Below are positions 27,602 to 36,365 of a stretch of DNA of 59,971 nt, one piece after another. The position numbers and the translations under genes are program-made. The DNA is from DATGMS01 sp040905145 (GTDB taxonomy: Bacteria > Bacteroidota > Bacteroidia > Cytophagales > Cyclobacteriaceae), in contig JBBDSC010000023.1 of the NCBI GenBank assembly GCA_040905145.1, positions 1 through 59,971 on the forward strand, given 5' to 3'. A model generated the notes under the pieces. The model was not told where the DNA came from. It was given only the letters and a program-made list of their open reading frames with translations, and made no database searches. Numbering within the stretch: position 1 is the first letter of the stretch; the number at the start of each line of letters is the position of its first letter.

Positions 27602-28867
27602 TTAAACAGTGTAGGGGGCTCTCATGGGCTGATTTAGCAACCTGTTGGCTCCTTCATCATTGATAAATACCTGCTCTTTTGGATCAAAATTTAAGGTTCT
27701 TCCTAATCTCAAAGCCGCTAAGCCCATATTGACCACCGTACAGGAACGATGGCCGTTCTTTTCATTGAGGGCGAATTTACTCCTGTTCTTGACCGCCTCT
27801 ACAAAATCAACTACCTGAGGTGCTGGATCTGGGAACTGGGATAATTTCCTTTCCATATCAGGAATATCGGATTTAAATCCGATATATAAGTTGCCTTCGG
27901 GGCCGGCGATATAGGGAGCTTGCTGGGTTCCCTCTCCATCCAAAATAATCTGGCAACCATCTTCATAAGTATAGGTTATCTTTCTCCAGGTACCGACGGC
28001 ATCGGGGTGCTGTTGTGGAGCATCCACCTCTACTTTTATGGGGTTGGTATTATCCTTTCCAAGAAAATATTGAACGGGGTCAAGATAATGTTGGCCCATA
28101 TCTCCCAAGCCGCCGCCGTCATAATCCCAATAGCCCCGGAATGTTCCATGAACCCGATGCTCATTATAAGGGCGATAAGGGGCGGGTCCCAACCACTGGT
28201 CATAATCCAGTTCTTCGGGAATGGGCATGGGTTGCAAGTTGGTTTTGCCCACCCAATAAAATTTCCAATCGAACCCAGTCAGCTTTCCTACGGTGACTTT
28301 TAAAGGCCAACCCAACATTCCAGAATCTACCAGTTTTTTTATTTTCCGGACTTCTGTATTCATCCCGTAAAAGTTTTCACTGAACCTGAACCAGGTGTTC
28401 AATCTAAAGATATTGCCATGTTGCTTTATGGCCTCTACTACTTTTTTTCCCTCACCGATGGTCCTGGTCATTGGTTTTTCACACCATATATCCTTACCAT
28501 GCCTTGCCGCATCCACACTCATGATCCCATGCCAATGGGGAGGGGTCGCAATATGGACGATGTCTACTTCAGGAAGTTGGATAAGATCTCTGTAATCTGA
28601 GAAGGTTTTGACGCCATTCCCGAGCATATCGAGAGCTTGTAGTATGTGGACGTGATCTACATCACAAATGGCTACAGTTTTGGTACCGGCATATTTAAAA
28701 TGGTTCCTGCCCATGCCCCCAACACCAATGACCCCTTTGGTCAGGTGATCACTGGGAGCAAGGAAACCTTTGCCTAATACATGTCGTGGCACAATTGAAA
28801 TCCCCCCAAGAGCTAAAAGAGAACCCTTTATGAACTTCCTCCTGGAGCTTTTTAATTTATCATTCAT
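27602..28867 (-). CDS. Tat-exported Gfo/Idh/MocA oxidoreductase
   Basis: A 421-residue NAD(P)-dependent oxidoreductase with a twin-arginine signal: SSRRKFIKGSLLALGG at residues 7-22, cleaved before about GKGFLAPSD. The Rossmann loop GVIGVGGMGRNHFKY and the family motif WCEKPMTRTIGEGK follow. The Tat route fits export with a bound nucleotide cofactor. It is first in a two-gene unit with the HEAT/DUF1080 protein (21-bp gap). By analogy with known pairs it may oxidise C3 of a glycoside to give the 3-keto sugar that DUF1080 hydrolyses; this is inference. Confidence 0.9.
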   Translation of the reverse strand: MNDKLKSSRRKFIKGSLLALGGISIVPRHVLGKGFLAPSDHLTKGVIGVGGMGRNHFKYAGTKTVAICDVDHVHILQALDMLGNGVKTFSDYRDLIQLPEVDIVHIATPPHWHGIMSVDAARHGKDIWCEKPMTRTIGEGKKVVEAIKQHGNIFRLNTWFRFSENFYGMNTEVRKIKKLVDSGMLGWPLKVTVGKLTGFDWKFYWVGKTNLQPMPIPEELDYDQWLGPAPYRPYNEHRVHGTFRGYWDYDGGGLGDMGQHYLDPVQYFLGKDNTNPIKVEVDAPQQHPDAVGTWRKITYTYEDGCQIILDGEGTQQAPYIAGPEGNLYIGFKSDIPDMERKLSQFPDPAPQVVDFVEAVKNRSKFALNEKNGHRSCTVVNMGLAALRLGRTLNFDPKEQVFINDEGANRLLNQPMRAPYTV

Positions 28868-29114
28868 GGCAACCTAATAAAATTTATTACAATATAAATA
28901 TCGGCTTTCGATTTAATTGGTGAATATATCTTAAGAATTCCTTACAGGCAAGATTTTATCCACTTCTTCTAAAAAATGATAACAAATGGAATGGTTTTAG
29001 CTGTTTTTAATACCTGAAAGATTCTGATGGGCGCTCATTTTGATGGCATCATCTTTTAAAATCCGGTTAGAATTATTTCTTAAAAATTGCAGAACATTGA
29101 TAAAGCATGGACTT

Positions 29115-29384
29115 ATGATTAGAAGGAAAGAAAAGTTTGTTGAAAAAAATAAGCAGGATACTAAAGTAACTGAAAATTCATTTACAATTGCGGTCAAAAA
29201 AGCCAGCGATGGTGGGGAAAATTCAGGATTTGAAAAGGAAGCTCTTACTAAAAAGACATTTGGACTGTCACAAGAGGAGGAAGCCGAAAGCTTATTAAAG
29301 GCAAAGGATGAGCTGATGAGGGCAAAGGAGGCGCGAAATGAAACCACCAGTGAAAGCGAGCAATTTAGAAGGGACGAGAAATAG
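29115..29384 (+). CDS. small hydrophilic hypothetical protein
   Basis: An 89-residue, highly charged product (ATG at 29115) rich in Lys and Glu, with a helical C-terminal half (AESLLKAKDELMRAKEA). No family is recognised. The opposite strand is also open but gives a low-complexity hydrophobic translation, a typical antisense shadow. Codon use resembles the neighbours. The 5' limit is uncertain; upstream in-frame starts at 29040-29043 are possible. Confidence 0.45.
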   Translation: MIRRKEKFVEKNKQDTKVTENSFTIAVKKASDGGENSGFEKEALTKKTFGLSQEEEAESLLKAKDELMRAKEARNETTSESEQFRRDEK

Positions 29385-29466
29385 GGGCTTTTATAAAAGA
29401 CCCTCAGGGAAACATCGAGTAGAGAAAAGTGAGGGCAAGTGTAGAAAAAATGCAACAGCGATTTTA

Positions 29467-29724
29467 TTAAAGTCCATTATCGTTCTCCCTTTCTTTGTTG
29501 CGTTTTCTTATTGAAATTCTCCAAAAAACGAAGCCGATAATAACAATTATGGGGAGCACGATATAAATAATAATATTAGCGGTAGAACTGAAATCAATTG
29601 GCCCCATGTCTTTAGGGATGCCCTGGGGGATTTGTGCGCATACCCTTGGGCTGAAGAAAATATAGAAAAAAGATAAAAGTAGGAGGGGGTGCTTTTGTGG
29701 AGAGGTTATGCCTGTGATTTTCAT
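29467..29724 (-). CDS. small exported single-helix membrane protein
   Basis: An 85-residue protein from the ATG at 29724. It has a signal peptide ending VCAQ at about residue 32, a short proline-rich loop (PQGIPKDMGPIDFSS), one transmembrane helix (IIIYIVLPIIVIIGFVFW) and a basic RKRNKER tail. The longer frame to 29802 lacks a good start region. Its function is unknown; the layout is that of small conserved membrane proteins of Bacteroidota. Confidence 0.65.
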   Translation of the reverse strand: MKITGITSPQKHPLLLLSFFYIFFSPRVCAQIPQGIPKDMGPIDFSSTANIIIYIVLPIIVIIGFVFWRISIRKRNKERENDNGL

Positions 29725-29875
29725 AATAAAAAAGGGGTTAATTAAAAATATATTACTGTGTAAAATCAATGAAACTTTTATTATCCCTTTATAAGAGCAC
29801 AATTTTTATGCTAAGTGTCCCATTTTCTTACAAATAAAGTTTTTAATTAACAATTGCCCGATTGCTGAAATGGCT

Positions 29876-31210
29876 TCAATCACTCAATAGCTTATTCAAT
29901 TCCTTTTCTACCTTTTCAAAATCAAAGGCGGCCATTCCTTGCTCCATTTTTGCTCTTATTTCATCCAGACAAAGGCGTCCGATACTTCCTTCATGACTGT
30001 GATTTATGGTATGTTTGGGGGTGAAACTACCGGATTCAATGTCCATACCTACTTTTTTATAAGCATCCCGGAACGGCACCCCTTCCAATACCAGCCGATT
30101 GACTTCCTCTACACTGAAAAGGTGCTGGAAAGACTCATCTTGTAGCAGGTTGGATTTTACCTGAATATGCTGTAACATAAACGTGGTGATTTGTAAACAA
30201 TCGTTTAATTTTTCAAAATCCGGGAATATGGCTTCTTTGAGCAACTGCAAATCCCTGTGATAGCCCGTGGTCATATTGGTCAGCTGCAGCATAATGCTTT
30301 GGGGGGTAGATTGGATCTGATTGGTTTTGGCCCGGATCAATTCAAATACATCGGGATTTTTTTTATGGGGCATAATGCTGGAACCCGTTGTCAGTTCATC
30401 AGGAAATTTGATGAATCCAAAATGTTGGTTCATAAAAATCACCGTGTCTGTTGCCAATTTATTTAAAGTACCTGCCAATCCCGCCATGGCAAATGAAAGT
30501 ACCTTTTCTGTTTTTCCCCTGCTGTTTTGCGCATTGATCACATTGAAGTGCAATTCCTTAAAACCCAAAAGTTGTGTGGTCAGGGACCTGTTCAAAGGGA
30601 AGGAAGAGCCATAACCAGCTGCAGATCCCAGTGGGTTTCTGTTGACCAGGCTAAATGCGGCAATCCAAAGGTCCATATCTTCCGCTAAGGATTCTGCCAT
30701 GGCCCCAAACCATAGCCCGAAGGAGGAAGGCATGGCCAGTTGGGTATGGGTATAGCCCGGCATTAAATCGCCTTTGTGTCTTTCGGCAAGGTCGATCAAT
30801 AAGTCAAATAACACTTTTGTTTCCTTCATCACCGATTGCACTTCAGCACGGTAATATAACTTAAGATCTACCAATACCTGGTCATTTCGGGACCGCCCAC
30901 TATGTAGCTTTTTACCCACCTCCCCATATCGCTCGGTCAATAAGAATTCCACCTGGCTGTGCACATCTTCCACCCCTGGATCAATGGTGAATTTATCCTG
31001 TTGAATTTCCTGGTAAATTTCCAGAAGTCCCTTTTTTAGGGATTTTAATTCTCCTGAAGTAAGCAAGCCTATGTTTTCCAGCATAATGGCATGGGCTATA
31101 GAGCCCATCACATCAAAAGGGGCTAATAAAATATCAAAATCCGGATCCTTCCCGATAGTGAATTTTTCTACTTCAATTTTGTTGCTGGTGTTTTTTTGCC
31201 AAAGTTTCAT
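29876..31210 (-). CDS. argH: argininosuccinate lyase
   Basis: The last gene of the arginine operon, 444 residues. It splits argininosuccinate into arginine and fumarate. It has HSGRSRNDQVLVDLKLY near residue 82 and the superfamily signature GSSIMPHKKNPDVFELIR near residue 275, which includes the catalytic serine loop. Conserved PGYTHTQLAMPSSFG is present. The length is slightly below the usual 450-470. It is separated from argE by 80 bp, the largest gap in the operon. Confidence 0.96.
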   Translation of the reverse strand: MKLWQKNTSNKIEVEKFTIGKDPDFDILLAPFDVMGSIAHAIMLENIGLLTSGELKSLKKGLLEIYQEIQQDKFTIDPGVEDVHSQVEFLLTERYGEVGKKLHSGRSRNDQVLVDLKLYYRAEVQSVMKETKVLFDLLIDLAERHKGDLMPGYTHTQLAMPSSFGLWFGAMAESLAEDMDLWIAAFSLVNRNPLGSAAGYGSSFPLNRSLTTQLLGFKELHFNVINAQNSRGKTEKVLSFAMAGLAGTLNKLATDTVIFMNQHFGFIKFPDELTTGSSIMPHKKNPDVFELIRAKTNQIQSTPQSIMLQLTNMTTGYHRDLQLLKEAIFPDFEKLNDCLQITTFMLQHIQVKSNLLQDESFQHLFSVEEVNRLVLEGVPFRDAYKKVGMDIESGSFTPKHTINHSHEGSIGRLCLDEIRAKMEQGMAAFDFEKVEKELNKLLSD

Positions 31211-31290
31211 GGGTAGATGATTTTCTTTTCAATGGTCACGACTTTCCAAAAAGCGGAATTTATTAATTATTGAACTGGACATTAACTAGA

Positions 31291-32370
31291 CTAATAACGA
31301 AGATCAAAATAGGTTTGGAGTAACTGGATATAAAGTTCTACCCCTTGCCGGATTTCTTCCAAATATATAAATTCATCCGCTGTATGGGAACGCGCAGAAT
31401 CCCCGGGCCCTATCTTGACAGATGGAAAAGGGATCAGGGCCTGATCAGAAAGGGTAGGGCTACCATATAGCTCCAGTCCCATTTTTTTGGCAACTTTAAT
31501 GATTTTATGTCCTGGGTCTATGGTGGATGAATTCAATCGTAAAGATCTGGGTTGCAAATCCGCTTTCAGGACTTTTTTTAATTCCTCCAATGCACCTTTC
31601 AAAGTGTAAGCATCAGTAACCCTTACATCCAAGGTGTAGGAACAACTATCAGGGACTACATTATGCTGGCTTCCGGCATGGATAATGGTCGCCGTTACTT
31701 TGTTTTCCCCCAAATAATCGGACTTCTTCCTGAAGCGGTAACTTTTGATCAGATTTAAATCGTCGAGAGCTTTGTAGATGGCATTTTCACCTTCTTCACG
31801 GGCCGCATGTCCTGCTTTTCCTTTTACAAAAGCATCAATCACCAACAGTCCCTTTTCCGCTACGGACATGTTCAGCAAAGTAGGCTCCCCTACAATGGCT
31901 AGCTCTAATTCAGGCAGTTCAGGTAGTAAAGATTCAATCCCATTTTTGCCACTTATTTCCTCCTCAGCAGTGGCTGCCAATATCAGGTTATAAGGTGTTT
32001 TTTTATCATAGTAATAAATAAAAGCAGCAATTAAAGTAACTAAACAGCCCCCCGCATCATTACTGCCAAGTCCATATAGCTTTCCTTCTTCTATAAAGGC
32101 CTGATAAGGATCTTTTGAATAACCTTGATTGGGCTTTACCGTGTCATGATGGGAATTGAGAAGAATGGTGGGAAGTCGGGGATCAAAATATTTGTTGGGA
32201 GCCCAGATGTTATTACCTTTTTGGTTAAAAAGAATTCCATTGGAAAGAAAGAAGTTTGCCAATAGTTTTGCAGAATTGTCCTCTTCCTTGCTTAGGGAAG
32301 GGGTTTGAATCAGTTTTTGAAGAAGGGATATGGCGTCTTCCTTCAATTTAGGGTGTATGTCTAAATCCAA
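31291..32370 (-). CDS. argE: acyl-ornithine deacylase, M20 family
   Basis: A 359-residue zinc-dependent deacylase that releases ornithine or citrulline from the acylated intermediate. Metal ligands are seen in LNSHHDTVKPNQG, GSNDAGGC and the catalytic-base region ATAEEEISGKNGI; the M20 dimerisation domain follows (about 165-270). In Bacteroidota the pathway goes through acylcitrulline, so the substrate is probably N-acetyl- (or N-succinyl-) citrulline. The apparent start is TTG at 32370, because the nearest ATG is out of frame. It lies 29 bp after argB. Confidence 0.92.
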   Translation of the reverse strand: MDLDIHPKLKEDAISLLQKLIQTPSLSKEEDNSAKLLANFFLSNGILFNQKGNNIWAPNKYFDPRLPTILLNSHHDTVKPNQGYSKDPYQAFIEEGKLYGLGSNDAGGCLVTLIAAFIYYYDKKTPYNLILAATAEEEISGKNGIESLLPELPELELAIVGEPTLLNMSVAEKGLLVIDAFVKGKAGHAAREEGENAIYKALDDLNLIKSYRFRKKSDYLGENKVTATIIHAGSQHNVVPDSCSYTLDVRVTDAYTLKGALEELKKVLKADLQPRSLRLNSSTIDPGHKIIKVAKKMGLELYGSPTLSDQALIPFPSVKIGPGDSARSHTADEFIYLEEIRQGVELYIQLLQTYFDLRY

Positions 32371-32399
32371 TTTTACATCAAAAGTATAAAGGTGACTTA

Positions 32400-33200
32400 T
32401 TAATAGAGGTCGTATCTGTGTTTCTCGATACAGGTACCTGAATTTTTACCTTTTTCTGCAAGCAAAAGATTTTCCGGTAAACCCAACCACACCTGGCTCA
32501 CCCCTTCGTTTAGAGCCTTGAAAGCATTATCCAGTTTTGGGATCATCCCAGAATGAATGACATTTTCTTTTTTTAATTCTTCGTAAATTTCTTCATTGAT
32601 CAGAGGAACCAAGGAAGCATCGTTTTTCTCATCTATTAAAACCCCTGGCCTGTCAAAACAAATATAAAGATTCACCGTGTGCTTTTTAGAGAGGGATGTG
32701 GCCATTTCAGAAGCAATGGTATCAGCATTCGTATTCAACAGCTGACCTTTTTTATCGTGCGTAATGGCACAGACTACCGGGATAATTTGTTCTGAGACCA
32801 TTACTTCCAGTAAATAGGTGTTGATCTCCTGTACATCCCCAACATAGCCATAATCAATATCTTTGATGGGCCTTTTTTGAGACCTGATCAAATTTCCATC
32901 CGCACCGGTCAATCCCAAGGCATTTTGGTTTAGTCTCTGAAGTTTGGCCACCAATTGCTTATTGATCAATCCTGCATAGACCATTGTCACCACGTCCAAG
33001 GTATCCAAATCAGTGATTCTCCTTCCGTCTTTCATCTGCGGCATGACGCCCAGGGTTTCCCCAAACCGGGAAGCCATGATCCCGCCGCCATGGATCAGAA
33101 TTTTTTTTCCCGGAAATTGGGAAAAAAGCTTTAAAAATCCCTCCAATTTTTCGGGATCGTCAATGACATTTCCTCCGATTTTGATAATACTTATTGTCAT
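32400..33200 (-). CDS. argB: acetylglutamate kinase
   Basis: A 266-residue amino acid kinase-fold enzyme that phosphorylates N-acylglutamate. The N-terminal SIIKIGGNVIDDPEKL and KKILIHGGGIMASR loops bind ATP and substrate phosphates; NTNADTIASEMA and SGMIPKLDNAFKAL are the downstream family motifs. The length is normal. There is no N-terminal extension of the type associated with arginine-feedback-sensitive hexameric enzymes, so feedback control may lie elsewhere. It is 24 bp after argF'. Confidence 0.95.
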   Translation of the reverse strand: MTISIIKIGGNVIDDPEKLEGFLKLFSQFPGKKILIHGGGIMASRFGETLGVMPQMKDGRRITDLDTLDVVTMVYAGLINKQLVAKLQRLNQNALGLTGADGNLIRSQKRPIKDIDYGYVGDVQEINTYLLEVMVSEQIIPVVCAITHDKKGQLLNTNADTIASEMATSLSKKHTVNLYICFDRPGVLIDEKNDASLVPLINEEIYEELKKENVIHSGMIPKLDNAFKALNEGVSQVWLGLPENLLLAEKGKNSGTCIEKHRYDLY

Positions 33201-33224
33201 AGTTGCAGGACTTTAACCAGTGAT

Positions 33225-34169
33225 TTATTTCATTAATTCATCCAACACCGCCTGAGCAGCATAAATTCGGTTTTTAGCTTGCTCTTGAACAAGACTCCGG
33301 GAATTGTCCAATATTTCATCTGAAAGCTCTAAATTTCTCCTGACTGGGAGACAATGCATTACTTTTGCCGAAGGGCTGTTCCTCAACTTTTCCTCGGTAA
33401 GCATCCATGATTTATCCACATGGATGATTCTACCATAGTCATTAAAAGAACTCCAATTTTTAACGTACACAAAATCAGCATCTTTAAGTGCCTTGGCTTG
33501 ATCATATTCTATGTTTGCATCCTTGGTAAATGTAGGATTAAGCTCATATCCCTCAGGATGGGCAATGGTCAGGTCATGATCACAGCCAAGAACCCATTCA
33601 GCAAAGGAGTTGGCAACCGCATGGGGGATGGCCTTGATGTGTGGTGCCCAGGTCAACACCACCTTCGGCTTTTTTCTATCCCCGCTTTGCTCTCTTATGG
33701 TAATCATATCTGCCAAACTCTGTAGAGGATGTCTGACAGCACTTTCCAAACTGACTATAGGAATGCCGCTATATTTAATAAACTGTTTGATAACATAATC
33801 TTCTGTGTCTTCCTGTTTATTAGTTAAAGAAGGAAAAGAGCGCACTGCCAGTATATCAAAGTAACTTCCCAGGACTGCAGCAGCATCTTTGATGTGTTCC
33901 ACCTTGTTCTTGTTCATTACCGCCCCATCTTCCATCTCAAGTGCCCATCCTTCTTTGTCCATGTTCAGGACGATGCATTCCATTCCCAAGTTGGAAGCAG
34001 CAATTTGAGTACTCACTCTGGTCCGGAGACTGGGGTTCAAAAAAATTAACCCTATTCTTTTTCCTTTGCCATTTTCCCGGTTTAAAAGAGGTTTTTCCTT
34101 AAATAGTAAAGCCTTTTCAATCAATTTCAAGGCTAATGTTTGGTTTTCGAATTGAATAAACTGATCCAT
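33225..34169 (-). CDS. argF': N-acylornithine carbamoyltransferase
   Basis: A 314-residue transcarbamylase of the Bacteroidota/Xanthomonas branch that acts on N-acetyl- or N-succinyl-ornithine, not free ornithine. The carbamoyl-phosphate loop is NPSLRTRVSTQIA; SAVRHPLQSLAD and MHCLPVRRNLELSDEIL are the other carbamoyl-phosphate and substrate elements. The region DKEGWALEMEDG, where acyl specificity is set in studied enzymes, does not let me decide by eye between acetyl and succinyl forms. The presence of argC, argB, argD and argE is compatible with either. It lies 17 bp after argD. Confidence 0.93.
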   Translation of the reverse strand: MDQFIQFENQTLALKLIEKALLFKEKPLLNRENGKGKRIGLIFLNPSLRTRVSTQIAASNLGMECIVLNMDKEGWALEMEDGAVMNKNKVEHIKDAAAVLGSYFDILAVRSFPSLTNKQEDTEDYVIKQFIKYSGIPIVSLESAVRHPLQSLADMITIREQSGDRKKPKVVLTWAPHIKAIPHAVANSFAEWVLGCDHDLTIAHPEGYELNPTFTKDANIEYDQAKALKDADFVYVKNWSSFNDYGRIIHVDKSWMLTEEKLRNSPSAKVMHCLPVRRNLELSDEILDNSRSLVQEQAKNRIYAAQAVLDELMK

Positions 34170-34186
34170 GCTTGAATGTCATAATC

Positions 34187-35329
34187 TTAAACCTTATTTA
34201 AAGCCAAGATTTTCTTAATGCTTTCCAAAAATAAAGTTAATTCTTTTATTTGAATGTTAAGTGGCGGCAGTAAACGAATGGTATATTTTCCTGCGGAACT
34301 GCCTGTAAGTATTTTATAGTTATTGATTAAATCCACCCGTATAGGAGTAGCTTCTGTTTCAAAATCAATGCCAATTATCAGCCCTTTTCCTCTTATTTCC
34401 TTAATGCCTTCGATGTTGCTTAGTTGCTCTTTTAGAAACTCCCCACTTCTCTGGGCCAAGCTTAAAAGACCTTCATTTTCTATGACTTCCAATACAGCCA
34501 AGCCTGCAGCACATGCGAGATGGTTGCCCCCAAAAGTAGTCCCAAGCAAACCATATGAGGCTTTGATGTCAGGATGGATCAACACCCCGCCGATTGGATA
34601 TCCATTTCCCATTCCTTTGGCAGTGGTAATCAAATCCGGTTGTAGATCCCCGACCCATTGATGCGCAAAAAACTTACCCGTTCTGGCATATCCAGACTGT
34701 ACCTCATCCAAAATCAACTTTGCCCCATGTTTTTTACACAATAGGAACAATTGAGTCAAAAATTTCCCATCTGGAACTTGGATGCCATTTACCCCCTGGA
34801 TTCCTTCAATGATGATTCCGGCAATATTTCCCGTTTGAAGTTGCCGTTCCACTGGTTCAATATCCCCAAAAGGAAGAATATGTACCTGATCATGTTGATT
34901 GAAAGGGGAAATTATTCTAGGATTATCTGTTAAGGCTACGGCACCGGAAGTCCTTCCATGAAAAGCACCGCTAAAGGATATAAACCCCCGCTTTCCAGTG
35001 GTAAAAGAGGCAAGTTTCAAAGCGTTTTCGTTGGCTTCTGCCCCTGAATTACATAAAAAAAGGTCATAATCCGGGTAACCGGAAATACTGCCCAGCTTCT
35101 GGGCCAGTTCTTGCTGAATTGGGTTTTGAACGGAATTGGAGTAAAAAGCGATTTTCTCCAATTGATCCTTGATCCTGTAATTGAAGTGTGGATGGCTGTG
35201 TCCTATGGAAATGACGGCATGACCGCCATATAAATCCAGATATTCCTGGCCCTGATCATCCCAAATTTTCGATCCCTGCGCTTTGACAGGAGTTACATTC
35301 ATCAATGGATATACGTCAAATGGCTTCAT
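34187..35329 (-). CDS. argD: N-acylornithine aminotransferase
   Basis: A 380-residue class III PLP-dependent aminotransferase. The PLP-site region LILDEVQSGYARTGKFF precedes the Schiff-base lysine in ITTAKGMGNGYPIGG; AVISIGHSHPHFNYRI and GAEANENALKLA are also characteristic. It transfers the amino group from glutamate to the acylated semialdehyde. The start ATG at 35329 gives the expected N-terminus. It is separated from argC by 67 bp. Confidence 0.95.
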   Translation of the reverse strand: MKPFDVYPLMNVTPVKAQGSKIWDDQGQEYLDLYGGHAVISIGHSHPHFNYRIKDQLEKIAFYSNSVQNPIQQELAQKLGSISGYPDYDLFLCNSGAEANENALKLASFTTGKRGFISFSGAFHGRTSGAVALTDNPRIISPFNQHDQVHILPFGDIEPVERQLQTGNIAGIIIEGIQGVNGIQVPDGKFLTQLFLLCKKHGAKLILDEVQSGYARTGKFFAHQWVGDLQPDLITTAKGMGNGYPIGGVLIHPDIKASYGLLGTTFGGNHLACAAGLAVLEVIENEGLLSLAQRSGEFLKEQLSNIEGIKEIRGKGLIIGIDFETEATPIRVDLINNYKILTGSSAGKYTIRLLPPLNIQIKELTLFLESIKKILALNKV

Positions 35330-35396
35330 ATGAATAATTTTAGCATCTTATCAGTAACTTTGGTGTTTTTTCTTCTGGCTTGTCCAGGTTGAGATG

Positions 35397-36365
35397 TTAA
35401 AAAGCGATGGTTTTAAGGTTTAATCCTTCTTTTTCATTGAAACCAAAAGCCAAATTGAAATTTTGAACAGCTTGTCCGGAGGCGCCTTTCAGTAAATTAT
35501 CAAGGATGGAATAGACCACCAATTGCCCCGCTTCCTTCTTAACGTGCAGGAAGCATTTGTTTGTATTTACTACCTGTTTCAGGTCAATATCCCTTTTTGA
35601 AACCAGGGTAAAAGCAGCATTCTTATAGAAATCCTTATAGAGGGCATAAGCTTCTTCTTCAGTGCCTTCAAATGGAAAATATGCTGTGACCCAAATGCCC
35701 CTGCTGAAGTTTCCCCGGTAAGGAATGAACAGCATTTCCTGATTGAATTCAGGATCTAAATGCTTAAATGTTTGGGTGATTTCCTTTAGGTGTTGATGGT
35801 TAAAAAGCTTGTAAACCGATATGTTCTGATTTCTTTCACTGAAATGTGTGGTTTCACTCAACTTTTTACCTGCCCCTGTGCTGCCGGTGATCCCGGTAAG
35901 ATGTATGGTCTGATGGATCATGTCATGGGCTATAGCAGGAGCAAGGGCCAATTGGATAGTAGTGGCAAAACAGCCGGGATTGGCGATTCTTTTTGCCTTC
36001 TGGATCTCCTCTTTTTTTATTTCGGGGAGGCCATAAACAAAGTTATGGGATCCGTCTCTGAAATCCGTACTGAGATCTATAAGTACCGTATTGGCATCAA
36101 ATGAATGTTTGTCCAAAAATGGCTTGGTTTGACCATGCGGCAGTCCCAAGAAGACGGCATCTATCCCTTCAACTTCCACCTGATCGGTAAAAACCAACTC
36201 AGATTCCCCAAGCAGATCAGGATGAACCTCTTCCAATTTTTTACCATTTTGACTGTTGCTATGGATATATACCAGTTCACAATAAGGATGATGGATCAAT
36301 AACCGGATCAATTCTCCGCCCGTATAACCAGCTGCACCAATAATGGCTGTTTTGATTTTATTCAT
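35397..36365 (-). CDS. argC: N-acetyl-gamma-glutamyl-phosphate reductase
   Basis: A 322-residue NADPH-dependent reductase of acylglutamyl phosphate. The Rossmann loop IIGAAGYTGGELIRLL opens the protein and the active-site cysteine lies in RIANPGCFATTIQLAL. GSTGAGKKLSETTHFSERN is the typical downstream segment. Its start overlaps the end of argG by 8 bases, suggesting translational coupling. The length matches the family. Confidence 0.96.
   Translation of the reverse strand: MNKIKTAIIGAAGYTGGELIRLLIHHPYCELVYIHSNSQNGKKLEEVHPDLLGESELVFTDQVEVEGIDAVFLGLPHGQTKPFLDKHSFDANTVLIDLSTDFRDGSHNFVYGLPEIKKEEIQKAKRIANPGCFATTIQLALAPAIAHDMIHQTIHLTGITGSTGAGKKLSETTHFSERNQNISVYKLFNHQHLKEITQTFKHLDPEFNQEMLFIPYRGNFSRGIWVTAYFPFEGTEEEAYALYKDFYKNAAFTLVSKRDIDLKQVVNTNKCFLHVKKEAGQLVVYSILDNLLKGASGQAVQNFNLAFGFNEKEGLNLKTIAF

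Noticed and set aside
28997..29455. Minus-strand open frame of 152 codons
   Set aside because: The translation is rich in Ser, Phe and Leu with no domain and is antisense to a charged, more protein-like frame at 29115-29384.
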